From assembly GCA_029269725.1 (NCBI GenBank), contig JARJHS010000002.1, forward strand, positions 186,001 to 250,000: a stretch of 64,000 nucleotides of DNA. Direction: 5' to 3'. Both the position numbers and the translations under genes were made by a program. This DNA is from Pollutibacter soli (lineage in GTDB: Bacteria; Bacteroidota; Bacteroidia; Chitinophagales; Chitinophagaceae). Below, in pieces: positions 25,811 to 33,819 of this stretch. The notes under the pieces are model-generated. The model did not search any database and was not told the DNA's origin. It saw nothing but the letters and a program-made list of their open reading frames with translations. Every line of letters starts with the position of its first letter. Within the stretch, counting starts at the first letter, position 1.

Positions 25811-26580
25811 CTAACGAAACTGCATTGGAGAAAACATCGTTTTCGTTTTAAATGATTTACTGAACGATTGCAGGTGTTCAAACCCTGACTCTTAGGCAAT
25901 TCACTAACGGAAAGATCTGTTGTGGACAGTTTTTCTTTCGCTTTCTCAATAAGTATAGTATGGATATGTTTGCTGAGTGTTTTGCCCGGTAAGCGATTTC
26001 AACAGGCTACGCAAATAGGTCGGTGAGATATTTGAATGATCGGAAATGTATTGTACTGCAATACCCTTAACCGCCAGATCATCCTCTCGAAAATAATCGG
26101 AAGGTAATTCTTCCAGTCTGTCAAGAATTTTTCCCGGGTGATAAACCGGCGATTGTAAAACGGTTCTGCATAACTCAGCAAATTTTCGAGGTGTGAAATA
26201 ATGATTTGTTTGCTGAAGTTATTCATGTTGGAATGATATTCATGCTGAATAGTTCCATTGACAATTTATTCTTCTTTTTCGGAAAGAAACAATACTTCAT
26301 TTACGGCATAATCAATACTGGTATATACGAATATTTTTTCCCAGCGATGTGTTCCATAGAAAATCCGGATGAATGAATATCCTCGCCTTCCAGTTTCGGC
26401 GGAACACCACCTTCTTCACCACGCAGTATTTGCCGGGTGACATAAACGCCTTCAAATCTTCATTAAAATCATATTTCTGCGGGCCGTATAGAAGTTTGCT
26501 ACAACCTCTCTTTAGCGAAATAACATACAGGTCAAAGACCACGGCATTAACGTCCGAATTACTGTTTTTAATTCCAGGTA
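25811..26580 (-). pseudogene. Decayed AraC-family regulator gene
   Basis: Pieces of one AraC-type protein lie in order across several minus-strand frames: VVFDLYVISLKRGC, then IFIHPDFLWNTSLGKNI (sensor half); SIDYAVNEVLFLSEKEE, a TAA stop, then IISHLENLLSYAEPFYNRRF; ILDRLEELPSDYFREDDLAVKGI with SPTYLRSLLKSLTGQ; IEKAKEKLSTTDLSVSE; and finally EHLQSFSKSFKTKTMF. Joining them needs at least four frameshifts and one nonsense codon (near 26275). The order and spacing match an intact ~290-residue AraC protein, so this is a recent but clear pseudogene. Its former target is unknown. Confidence 0.82.
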
Positions 26581-26726
26581 GCAGCTTGCATTTTTGACTC
26601 CTTCGGATTCATTATTGGATTTGAATCAAACTGTTGTATGGTGATGAAGAGCGATATCCGGCAGGTGAAAAAATGAAGACTGGAAATGAATCAGATTTGC
26701 TGGTAAAACAACAAGTTGTTAATGCT

Positions 26727-27155
26727 TCACTTCACCAGCAGCTTAAAAAACCTTTCCAACTCTGTCTGTTCCAGTGGCGATAACTGTACATTATTCTGGT
26801 ACTGAGCCTGAAAAAATTTTACTCTTTTGTGTTCCGGATATTTGGCAAGTATGGCATCGATTTTATCACCTGTTGCTGTATCCTTTTCGTACAAAGGTTT
26901 TGGCGGTGGCGGAGCTGCTTTGGATTTGAATGCCTTCTTTTTGATTACAGCTTCCAATGTCGCAAGTTTGGAAGGAGTGATCTTTTGTATGTCGACAGCC
27001 TTAAGAAACAACCCTTCTAACTGACGTTTGCTCAGACTTCCTCTTTCCCGGTACTGACTCAATAAACTTTTTACAAAAGGCGAATCGGGGTATATCGCCA
27101 GGAATTCATTCAGCACATCCAGGATCACATCAACGTCGGGTTTTTTGCGAAGCAT
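26727..27155 (-). CDS. Protein of unknown function (142 residues)
   Basis: I choose the ATG at 27155. The frame extends upstream to 27206, but those 17 codons lie entirely in an ACGT heptamer array and look artefactual. The product is basic and helical, with KPDVDVILDVLNEFL and LSKRQLEGLFLKA near the start. A Lys/Ala/Pro-rich linker (KSKAAPPPPKPLYEK) follows, then a second helical segment that partly echoes the first (GDKIDAILAKYPEHKRVKFF). The two halves both contain IL..YP, suggesting an internal duplication. I do not recognise a family. The M15 peptidase gene is ~120 bases away on the same strand in the opposite order of transcription start. Confidence 0.65.
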   Translation of the reverse strand: MLRKKPDVDVILDVLNEFLAIYPDSPFVKSLLSQYRERGSLSKRQLEGLFLKAVDIQKITPSKLATLEAVIKKKAFKSKAAPPPPKPLYEKDTATGDKIDAILAKYPEHKRVKFFQAQYQNNVQLSPLEQTELERFFKLLVK

Positions 27156-27159
27156 CTGC

Positions 27160-27224
27160 AAAGTTAAACGTAAAAGATGGAACGTATTACGTTTAACGTT
27201 TAACATAAAACGTATAACGTTAGC
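27160..27224. repeat. Heptamer array, ACGT word, long
   Basis: ACGT (once ACAT) recurs at exact 7-base spacing through att, tta, tta, aaa, ata, immediately upstream of the unknown gene. Confidence 0.8.
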
Positions 27225-27303
27225 TCTTGCAATTGAAATATTCCTTACAAATGGAACATGATATAAGAGTGGATGGAAATGCAGCTATCCTCGTCCCAGG
27301 CCA

Positions 27304-27345
27304 GCGTTCTACGTACTACATTCACGTTTAACTTTCTACGCTATA
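27304..27345. repeat. Heptamer array, ACGT/ACGC word
   Basis: CGTTCT, ACGTACT, ACAT, ACGTTTA, ACTTTCT, ACGCTAT follow one another with one single-base phase slip. It overlaps the last codons of the M15 peptidase gene. Confidence 0.55.
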
Positions 27346-28114
27346 CCACTTTCGCTACTTCAAAATGCATCCCGTCCAGTCTCGTAAAATGTCCACCCCA
27401 GAAAAATCCATTCAGGTTGGCAATTTCCACGAGTTCACGTACACTTCCCTTTCTTCCTGCAAGGGCAGGTAATGCGCCTAGTCCGTTCCATTCAACATTA
27501 ATATCAAAAGCGGTACCGAAGGCATGATTGCTTAATATGGTTCTGCTTCCACGGATATACCTTGGATTATATGATCCCGCCCAGGTTAGTACAAGAAACA
27601 GCAAGCCCGCTGATTCCCAATCTTTCCAGAGTTTCTCCAACTGACTTTTTGATTTTTTATGAAACGCGACTTTATCCGAACCCTTTATGCCGACGAGCTG
27701 AGGCACTTTTGCAATAACAATATTGTCTCTTGCCCAGTTATCCGTCACTTCTATATTTTCGGGATTGCCCGGAACGGGTTTTGATCTGAAACTGAATTTC
27801 CCAAAGACCGAGGCTCGATCAGCGTTGGTAATGAGCGGTTGAAATCTTGGTTTTTTTGGCCAGTTTGCGCTATCCTTTCCAACTTCATCATCTGTAAGAA
27901 TACTGAAGCCAAGCATCATTGCTGCACCGGTTGTTTTGTCACCGACTTTTCCGTCTGGTTCAAGTGAATGACGCTTCTGGAATTCCTGTGAAGCCAGTTT
28001 TGTTGGTCCGTCAAAAATGCCGTTCACAAGTCCGTGATACAATCCCTGGCCCGTTAAAAACAGTTGCCATTTTTTTACCACCGCACCTGACGATCCTAAT
28101 TTTAGTACGCGCAT
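27341..28114 (-). CDS. Peptidoglycan-binding domain plus M15-type peptidase (endolysin-like)
   Basis: The 257-residue protein has an N-terminal PG_binding_1 domain (~1-70: VLKLGSSGAVVKKWQLFLTGQG and FQKRHSLEPDGKVGDKTTG). The C-terminal M15C-like metallopeptidase has SNHAFGTAFDIN supplying the first His/Asp ligands and GGHFTRLDGMHFEV the last His. No signal peptide is visible, so release would need a holin-like route, lysis or a contractile device. M15 enzymes cut peptide cross-bridges in peptidoglycan. The neighbouring DUF4255 gene, 44 bases upstream on the same strand, belongs to contractile-injection-type clusters, which also carry such lysins. Confidence 0.88.
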   Translation of the reverse strand: MRVLKLGSSGAVVKKWQLFLTGQGLYHGLVNGIFDGPTKLASQEFQKRHSLEPDGKVGDKTTGAAMMLGFSILTDDEVGKDSANWPKKPRFQPLITNADRASVFGKFSFRSKPVPGNPENIEVTDNWARDNIVIAKVPQLVGIKGSDKVAFHKKSKSQLEKLWKDWESAGLLFLVLTWAGSYNPRYIRGSRTILSNHAFGTAFDINVEWNGLGALPALAGRKGSVRELVEIANLNGFFWGGHFTRLDGMHFEVAKVV

Positions 28115-28158
28115 CGTTTAATAGGTTTTAGCCAAGTAAAATCAAGAGTCGGAAACCA

Positions 28159-28731
28159 TCAGAGCAGGTAGGGAAATCCGGATGTTTTTGCTTCCAGCTG
28201 TTTTGATTCAACCGCGTGCATTTGTAATGCGGCCCGGAACATTACCGAGGGTAGCAGATTACCGCCGAGCATACTCCATAATTGCTGGTTTTCCTCGAAA
28301 TTCAGTACCACCTGTTCCATGGCTATTTTATTTTTTTCACCATCGCGTTGCTCAAATTCAAAAACAGGATGAAGATGAAAATAGTCCGTGATCAGCCCGA
28401 GAAACTGAAGTGCCCTGTTATAAGGTTCTACCGTTATGGAAAAAAGACAATGCAGGTGAATACGGTAGGAATTACTGTTGGAAGCATTTGCACCGGAATT
28501 CAGCAGATGATGCGGACTGGAATGATGCAAAGACGATTTTTCCAGGTTCACGACAGTCAATACAACATTATCAGAATGATGAATATGGGCATTATTATGG
28601 GCGGCTTGCCTGTACTTTGCGACGTTGTCAAGTATCACATATGGAGTTGGATCAGGATGTTCAAGACCCATGCGTTGAGCGAAATAATCGTTCAGGGAAT
28701 CCACCACCGTTTGTAATGCGACATCGATCAT
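28159..28731 (-). CDS. DUF4255 (Pvc16 N-terminal-like) protein
   Basis: The 190-residue protein begins IDVALQTVVDSLNDYF, continues with VVLTVVNLEKSS and later YRIHLHCLFSITVEPYNRALQFLGLITDYF, matching the DUF4255/Pvc16_N pattern. In extracellular contractile injection systems (PVC, Afp, MAC) this protein caps the tail and ends the sheath. Here no sheath, tube or baseplate gene is in reach, only a peptidoglycan hydrolase on the same strand. The middle is rich in His and Asn (HHSSPHHLLNSGANASNSNS). It is an orphan or the edge of a lost cluster. Confidence 0.82.
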   Translation of the reverse strand: MIDVALQTVVDSLNDYFAQRMGLEHPDPTPYVILDNVAKYRQAAHNNAHIHHSDNVVLTVVNLEKSSLHHSSPHHLLNSGANASNSNSYRIHLHCLFSITVEPYNRALQFLGLITDYFHLHPVFEFEQRDGEKNKIAMEQVVLNFEENQQLWSMLGGNLLPSVMFRAALQMHAVESKQLEAKTSGFPYLL

Positions 28732-28853
28732 CTGAAAGATTTTTAATTACTGACACGCCTTCCAGTGAAATCAGGTGTTGTATGCAACTGAAATAAGCTT
28801 CATAAATTAGGTGATTTCAGCGAAAAAAGGAAATTTTTCTACTCACCCGAAGG

Positions 28854-28889
28854 AGGAAACAGAATACTAAATACAGAAAGATACAGGGT
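28854..28889. repeat. Heptamer array, AGAATAC/TAAATAC
   Basis: Units AGGAAAC, AGAATAC, TAAATAC, AGAAAGA, TACAGGG lie in 7-base phase. Confidence 0.55.
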
Positions 28890-28962
28890 AGCAACAATAG
28901 TAGGCTTGTTGCTATGCTTTTTACTGACTAAATCTGCTGACTACTTTCTCCCGCCTCTTGCT

Positions 28963-28993
28963 TATAAAACAAAAGCCGATGAAACCATCGGCT
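28963..28993 (-). terminator. Terminator for the sigma factor gene
   Basis: AGCCGATG/CATCGGCT (8 bp, 4-base loop) is followed on the minus strand by TTTGTTTT. It lies 130 bases after the sigma factor stop. Confidence 0.8.
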
Positions 28994-29124
28994 CTGCATT
29001 CAATAAAAACCATCCTGAAATATTGTTTAGACAGAAACAGGAACAACAACCTCATTGCGCAATATCTGTTGCGTGTTGCCTTTTCCCCTCTCTAAGCGAA
29101 GCGTAGAGACCAGCGAGGGGTGAG

Positions 29125-29802
29125 TCACGCTCTTAATCCCTCCATCCTGCCATTGCCCAATCCGATAACCATACCCTTTGCTGCTTTCGATTTCGGTTCT
29201 TTGCTTACTTTCAGATATTTCTTTCCTAAATCCTGTCTGAGAATATTAATCAATTCATCCATGCTCCCATTACGTGAAGCTTTAAAAAAAGCATCAATAA
29301 AGGCAGCTTCATTTTTCCCGGGCCTGAAATATGGCTTACCCGGCTCCTGCATTTTAGCTTTAGCCCTGCACATTAACTGTCGGCAGTTTTCATTGGTAAT
29401 CCGGAACAACTCACAGATCTGTTCGAAATCATAGTCAAAAGCCCTCCTGAGAATAAATACCGCTCTTTCTCCCGGTGTCAGCATCTTGTACATTTTGCTC
29501 AGCTGATGCTTTACCTCATTTCCATTTTCGAGAGTTGAATCCTGTTCAGCAAGGGCGGACGCGTTCCGTACCTGCTGTTTCGAATATTCGTTCCTGATCT
29601 TTTCCTTCCTGATCTGGTTGATGTAGAGATGATAAATGGTTTTCGCGACATAGGCTTTTATGTTTTTAACTTCAGCGTTTTCAGACTGCAGGTATCTTAC
29701 CAATGCATCCTGAACCAATTCCTCGCTGGTGTGAACATCTCCGCTGTATTTTTTCGCTATCGAAAACCAAAGTGGCTGGTACTGACTGATAATCTCTTTC
29801 AT
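29125..29802 (-). CDS. ECF-type RNA polymerase sigma factor with C-terminal extension
   Basis: The 225-residue protein has sigma-70 region 2 (~1-75: TSEELVQDALVRYLQ, IKAYVAKTIYHLYINQIRKEK) and region 4 (~105-150: MLTPGERAVFILRRAFDYDFEQICELFRITNENCRQLMCRAK). A C-terminal ~60-residue extension (AAFIDAFFKASRNGSMDELINIL) resembles the start of the SnoaL-like domain of the ECF41 group, where the extension controls activity. No anti-sigma gene is adjacent, which fits that group. Its targets are unknown. A terminator lies 130 bases downstream. Confidence 0.9.
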   Translation of the reverse strand: MKEIISQYQPLWFSIAKKYSGDVHTSEELVQDALVRYLQSENAEVKNIKAYVAKTIYHLYINQIRKEKIRNEYSKQQVRNASALAEQDSTLENGNEVKHQLSKMYKMLTPGERAVFILRRAFDYDFEQICELFRITNENCRQLMCRAKAKMQEPGKPYFRPGKNEAAFIDAFFKASRNGSMDELINILRQDLGKKYLKVSKEPKSKAAKGMVIGLGNGRMEGLRA

Positions 29803-30147
29803 AAAACAGTTTTTTGATAATTTCCTTTCCTGAACAATTAATTTCCTTTCGTTGTCACAAATTTGCTCCGCTTACTGTTCTGATAAAAGTGTATTGTGTA
29901 CGGGATGTAAAAAAGCCTGCATGAATTACAGAATCCTGAGATCAGATGTGAAGACAATGAAAAATGATAAATAATTACAGGTTAGCGTCAATTCCTGCAA
30001 TTCATACACGGTTTTACTCAACTCATCCGGATGGCCGGGCAATTTATCTCCAGCGCTGTGAGGTTACCCTGAAAAGAATGTAATTTGTACAACAACCCTT
30101 CGTCGCCCGAATCGAGTGCGGCCAGATGGTTCACGGCTCTAAATTTT

Positions 30148-31206
30148 ATGATGGTTAAACTGCCACAATATACCCGTAGAGATATGCTGATCCTATCAGT
30201 GACCATGCCACTGGTGGTTGCGCTGATAAACTCTCTTCTGTTTGGCGGGCGATATTTTACTGAACCAAAACTCTTGTTACTGAGCAGTTTGGTCGTAGCA
30301 GGCGTGATGACGCTTGCGTGGTTTCTTTTCACCTGGGTTGCTGTAACTGTAAGAAACCGCTTACCAAAGGATGAGGACCTGATCAAAAGATTGATCATTA
30401 CAATCGTCGTAATCGGGACTATTCAGGCGCTGGTTATCGCTTTGTTTTTTAAAGGATACGATTACCTGCATCTGTTTGGATATGAACTGAACAAAAGAAG
30501 GTTTTACTGGACGCTCAGCATTTCCTTCATCTTAAATATTCTGATCACGCTTGTTCATGAAGGGTTTGAAAGTTTTGAAAAATGGAAATCCACTTTCACT
30601 CAGACCGAGCAACTGAAAAAAGCATACACACAAAGCAGGTTGATGGGATTAAAAAGCCAGGTGAACCCGCACTTTCTTTTCAATAGTTTGAATTCTTTAT
30701 CAAGCCTGATTTCTGAAGATGAAGAAAAAGCAGAGACCTTTTTAAATGAACTCACCAAAGTATACCGATATCTGCTCCGGGGAAGTGACGATAAACTGGT
30801 GAGTCTCGAAACAGAACTGAAATTCATCAATTCCTATTTCTACCTGCTGAAAGCGCGTTATGGTGACGCCGTAAATTTGTCTGTCGACTTTGATGATGAC
30901 CAGCGACAACTGATGATTCCGCCGCTTGCACTTCTGACACTTTTCGAAAACGCATTCAATCAGAATGCTACGCATAAAGACAGCCCGTTGAATATTTCCA
31001 TTAGTGTTTCAGAAGATCACTGGCTGGAACTTTCCCATAATATCCAACGCAGAATTGCGACGATCCCGGCGGATGAATCTGGTATCGATAACCTGGCGGA
31101 GAAAATTCGCTTACTGACGCATCAACAAATCAATGTTTCGAAAACGGAAAACAGTTATACAGTGAAATTGCCTTTGATCCAGGATAAAACAATGGAGCTT
31201 TCATGA
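30148..31206 (+). CDS. LytS-type sensor histidine kinase, ATPase motifs eroded
   Basis: I choose the ATG at 30148, just ahead of the basic stretch before TM1. A frame from 30085 would add 21 unremarkable residues. Four transmembrane segments (~10-150) precede the His_kinase domain SQVNPHFLFNSLNSLSSLI, with the phospho-accepting His. The ATP-binding N-box, usually LVENAVKHN, reads LFENAFNQN here, and the G-box is weak (SGIDNLAEKI). The second kinase of the operon keeps both motifs. This copy may be inactive in ATP binding and act as a partner subunit. Its stop overlaps the next start (ATGA). Confidence 0.86.
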   Translation: MMVKLPQYTRRDMLILSVTMPLVVALINSLLFGGRYFTEPKLLLLSSLVVAGVMTLAWFLFTWVAVTVRNRLPKDEDLIKRLIITIVVIGTIQALVIALFFKGYDYLHLFGYELNKRRFYWTLSISFILNILITLVHEGFESFEKWKSTFTQTEQLKKAYTQSRLMGLKSQVNPHFLFNSLNSLSSLISEDEEKAETFLNELTKVYRYLLRGSDDKLVSLETELKFINSYFYLLKARYGDAVNLSVDFDDDQRQLMIPPLALLTLFENAFNQNATHKDSPLNISISVSEDHWLELSHNIQRRIATIPADESGIDNLAEKIRLLTHQQINVSKTENSYTVKLPLIQDKTMELS

Positions 31207-32282
31207 GGCTGCCAAAACCATATGCGGTTGAATGGGCCAGCTTTTTTATGCTGATGCCTGCGATAGCAACGGTTAAGTGCTATATAGTACTTGATACGGC
31301 GTGGTGGAAATATCCACAACTCTGGCTCACTGCATTTTTGCCATTAATCACGGTTGCACTGTTTCCATGGTACCTGGATGTGTTATGTACAAGATATATA
31401 CATGAAAAACTATCCGGACTACATAATACCGGTAAACGGATACTCATTATTTTCATTAAGCAGTTTTTCATCATTCTGCTCTCAGTGATAGTCATATTTT
31501 TTGTCGTAGGATACCTGAATCCCGGATTATATCATCCAACCGTTGAGAAGTTCGTCATGTGTATGGTAGTAGGTCTGACCTTTACCTACATTGCAATTAT
31601 TCTTTGGGAAGGAAATTATTTTTTCCGCCAGTGGAAAGAGAGTTTGCGCGAAAGAGAGAAGTATGAGTTCCTGAGTTTGCAGGGAGAATTCGAAGGGCTG
31701 AAAAGCCAGGTAAATCCGCATTTTCTTTTCAATTGTTTCAATACGCTTTCTTCGCTGATAACGGAGGACAAAGCACAGGCGGAAGTATTCCTGAATGAAC
31801 TCAGCAAAGTATACCGTTACCTGTTGCGCAATAACGAAGATGGAATGAGTACGCTTAAAAATGAGATTCAATTTATTCATTCCTATTTTAACCTGCTGAA
31901 AACAAGACATGGCGATGCGATAGAATTACAACTGGATATAGATAAGCGCTATGAAAGTTATCTTCTTCCGTCACTGAGTCTGCAGTTGCTGGTGGAAAAT
32001 GCGGTAAAACACAACTCGCTTTCAAAAAATTATCCGTTGACAATTGAAATATTTACGACAGTAGGAAATAAATTGCTGGTGAATAACAATATCCGGCAGC
32101 GAAACCTGAAGGCGCCGTCAGGCAAAGTGGGATTGAAAAATATCAGATCGAAATATGAATTGCTGCGACAACCCGGGTTCCAGGTGATTGAAGATGAAAA
32201 AAGTTTTACCGTGGTCTTGCCATTGATCTGGTTGAATACTGCAGATCCCAAGCTGCCACAATACGCACAAACTATAAACTAA
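31203..32282 (+). CDS. LytS-type sensor histidine kinase, intact motifs
   Basis: The 359-residue protein has four transmembrane segments (~15-150), then LKSQVNPHFLFNCFNTLSSLI with the conserved His. The ATPase part shows LQLLVENAVKHNSLS (N-box) and KVGLKNIRSKYELL (G-box), both canonical. It overlaps the upstream kinase by four bases and is followed after 15 bases by a LytTR response regulator, which it presumably phosphorylates. The two kinases are recognisably homologous (SQVNPHFLFN, VYRYLLR, FYLL/FNLLK), so this is a tandem duplication, possibly forming a heterodimer. Confidence 0.92.
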   Translation: MRLPKPYAVEWASFFMLMPAIATVKCYIVLDTAWWKYPQLWLTAFLPLITVALFPWYLDVLCTRYIHEKLSGLHNTGKRILIIFIKQFFIILLSVIVIFFVVGYLNPGLYHPTVEKFVMCMVVGLTFTYIAIILWEGNYFFRQWKESLREREKYEFLSLQGEFEGLKSQVNPHFLFNCFNTLSSLITEDKAQAEVFLNELSKVYRYLLRNNEDGMSTLKNEIQFIHSYFNLLKTRHGDAIELQLDIDKRYESYLLPSLSLQLLVENAVKHNSLSKNYPLTIEIFTTVGNKLLVNNNIRQRNLKAPSGKVGLKNIRSKYELLRQPGFQVIEDEKSFTVVLPLIWLNTADPKLPQYAQTIN

Positions 32283-32297
32283 ACCGAGTTCTGAAAA

Positions 32298-33068
32298 ATG
32301 AAAATTTTTATTGTTGAAGATGAAGAACTGGCAGTGAAGAAACTGCACAAAACGTTGCTCACCATTGATAAGGATATAGAAGTAATTGGAACTGCGGACA
32401 GTATTGCAACTTCAGTGGAGTGGTTGGAAAATAATCCTTCTCCCGATCTGATACTGATGGACATTGAATTACTTGATGGCCAGAGCTTCGAGATTTTCAA
32501 CCAGTTCGAAGTGAAGAGCCCGGTGATTTTTACAACTTCTTATGATGAATACGCATTGAAAGCATTCAAGGTAAACAGCATCGACTACCTGTTGAAACCT
32601 GTACAAAAGGAAGACCTGAGAAATGCACTTGAAAAATATAAAAAAATGGTACAGAAGCCGGCAGATGCTTCAGTACTGAATATGGATAATCTCATCCGGG
32701 AACTCCAGCAGAAACTTCAGCCGAAAGAGTTCAGGAAAAGATTTCTTGTAAAAAACGCTCAGAAACTGGTTTCAGTTGAAGTAGAGGATATTGCTTTTTT
32801 TTATAGCGATGGTCGTCTTAATTTTTTCAAAACAAACGATAACAAAAAATTTGTTGTTGACTATACCATGGATGAACTGGAGGAGATGCTCAATCCCGAT
32901 AGTTTTTTCAGGATCAGTCGATCATTCTATGTATCGATCGGTTGCGTTGAACAGATTCACGATTATTTCGGTAACCGGTTAATGCTGAATCTGAAGCCAC
33001 CGGTGGAAAAAGAGGCCCTGGTAAGCAGGGAAAAAGTGACTGATTTTAAAAGATGGCTAGGGAAATAG
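32298..33068 (+). CDS. LytTR-family response regulator
   Basis: The 256-residue protein has a receiver domain (~1-115): acidic pocket IVEDEE, phospho-acceptor Asp in DLILMDIELLDGQSF, and IFTTSYDEYALKAFKVNSIDYLLKPV with the conserved Lys. A LytTR DNA-binding domain follows (~145-256: VEVEDIAFFYSDGRLNFF, FFRISRSFYVSIGCVEQI). It completes a kinase-kinase-regulator operon. Bacteroidota LytTR systems often control surface or membrane functions. No binding site was identifiable near its own operon. Confidence 0.94.
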   Translation: MKIFIVEDEELAVKKLHKTLLTIDKDIEVIGTADSIATSVEWLENNPSPDLILMDIELLDGQSFEIFNQFEVKSPVIFTTSYDEYALKAFKVNSIDYLLKPVQKEDLRNALEKYKKMVQKPADASVLNMDNLIRELQQKLQPKEFRKRFLVKNAQKLVSVEVEDIAFFYSDGRLNFFKTNDNKKFVVDYTMDELEEMLNPDSFFRISRSFYVSIGCVEQIHDYFGNRLMLNLKPPVEKEALVSREKVTDFKRWLGK

Positions 33069-33091
33069 GTTTAACGTAGAACGTGCAACTT
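33068..33091. repeat. Heptamer array, ACGT word, with AAGTCGATGCG flank
   Basis: TTAACGT-AGAACGT-GCAAC begins within the response regulator's last codon. AAGTCGATGCG follows 12 bases later, and the same word also follows the array at 33697. Confidence 0.6.
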
Positions 33092-33173
33092 AAAACCTAA
33101 GTCGATGCGGTTGATATTTACTTTTTAGGATTTAGCTACTAACACTATTAAAAGTAAAACTATGCATCCTCAG

Positions 33174-33211
33174 GTCAACGTTCAACGTTTTACGTTATAC
33201 ATTTTACATTC
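33174..33211. repeat. Heptamer array, ACGT/ACAT word
   Basis: ACGT-tca-ACGT-ttt-ACGT-tat-ACAT-ttt-ACAT keeps strict 7-base phase up to 15 bases before the DUF1648 gene. Confidence 0.72.
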
Positions 33212-33225
33212 CACCTCAAACGCTG

Positions 33226-33696
33226 ATGAATCGCGAGACAAATTCGCCCACACAACCTGAAAAAATCCTGAAAAGGCTGACCTGGATAATCGTCTTCGCT
33301 AACTGGGTTCTGGCCATTAGCAAATATTCTTCCCTGCCTGAACAGGTTCCGATTCATTTTGATTGGAGTGGGACGCCCGACAATTACGGCAATCGCGCTA
33401 CTATTTTTCTTCTTCCCATAATCAGCACGGTATTTATCGGATGGATAGCCGGATTAAAAGCTGGTATCAGCTATTTTCGGTTGCCCGTTAACGGTGATCC
33501 GAAAGAAGCATCGCTGATGATGCAGGCACTTTGCCTGGCGATGTCGATTTTATTTCTCACCATTACCTGGAAAACAATTGAAGTAGCAACCGGAAAGGCG
33601 GAAGTTCTTGGCGGATGGCTTCTTCCTTTTGTCATCCTGCTCATTTGCATCCCAACGATTTTTTTTCTCATCAGGAATTTCAGAAAATCCAAATAA
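33226..33696 (+). CDS. DUF1648 membrane protein
   Basis: The 156-residue protein has four predicted membrane segments and the DUF1648 signature SSLPEQVPIHFDWSGTPDNYGNR near residue 35. DUF1648 is found alone or in SdpI-like immunity proteins and in some regulators. This is a short stand-alone version. It lies between two heptamer arrays and follows the LytTR operon by 158 bases, and could be one of its targets (inference from position only). Confidence 0.85.
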   Translation: MNRETNSPTQPEKILKRLTWIIVFANWVLAISKYSSLPEQVPIHFDWSGTPDNYGNRATIFLLPIISTVFIGWIAGLKAGISYFRLPVNGDPKEASLMMQALCLAMSILFLTITWKTIEVATGKAEVLGGWLLPFVILLICIPTIFFLIRNFRKSK

Positions 33697-33722
33697 TGTA
33701 TAACGTTAAATGTAGAATGTAA
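33697..33722. repeat. Heptamer array, ACGT/ATGT word
   Basis: ACGT-taa-ATGT-aga-ATGT-aag starts directly after the DUF1648 stop codon and is followed by AAGTCGATGCG. Confidence 0.6.
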
Positions 33723-33789
33723 GTCGATGCGAGGGATAAATATATCAATAGGTTTACTCACCCGCCGGATAAACACCAGCTCTCGCTTA

Positions 33790-33817
33790 GGCTCACCGTT
33801 TAACATGTAACATTATG
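33790..33817. repeat. Heptamer array, CCGT/ACAT word
   Basis: CCGTTTA-ACATGTA-ACATTAT, three degenerate units directly before the stop of the minus-strand sensor gene. Confidence 0.5.
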
Positions 33818-33819
33818 CC

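Larger units (their letters stand above)
28732..29124. other. Intergenic gap with terminator
   Basis: There is no supported gene in this 393-base stretch. It holds an AGAATAC-type heptamer run (28854-28889) and a minus-strand terminator (28963-28993). Confidence 0.5.

Noticed and set aside
27157-27166. TAACTTTG promoter box for the unknown gene at 26727
   Set aside because: It matches TAnnTTTG, but it sits only four bases before the ATG and inside a heptamer array that creates such words by chance.
27156-27206. N-terminal extension of the unknown protein
   Set aside because: The 17 extra codons come entirely from the ACGT heptamer array; the ATG at 27155 is preferred.
28906-29106. 66-codon plus-strand frame
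   Set aside because: It is crossed by a minus-strand terminator hairpin and has no conserved features.
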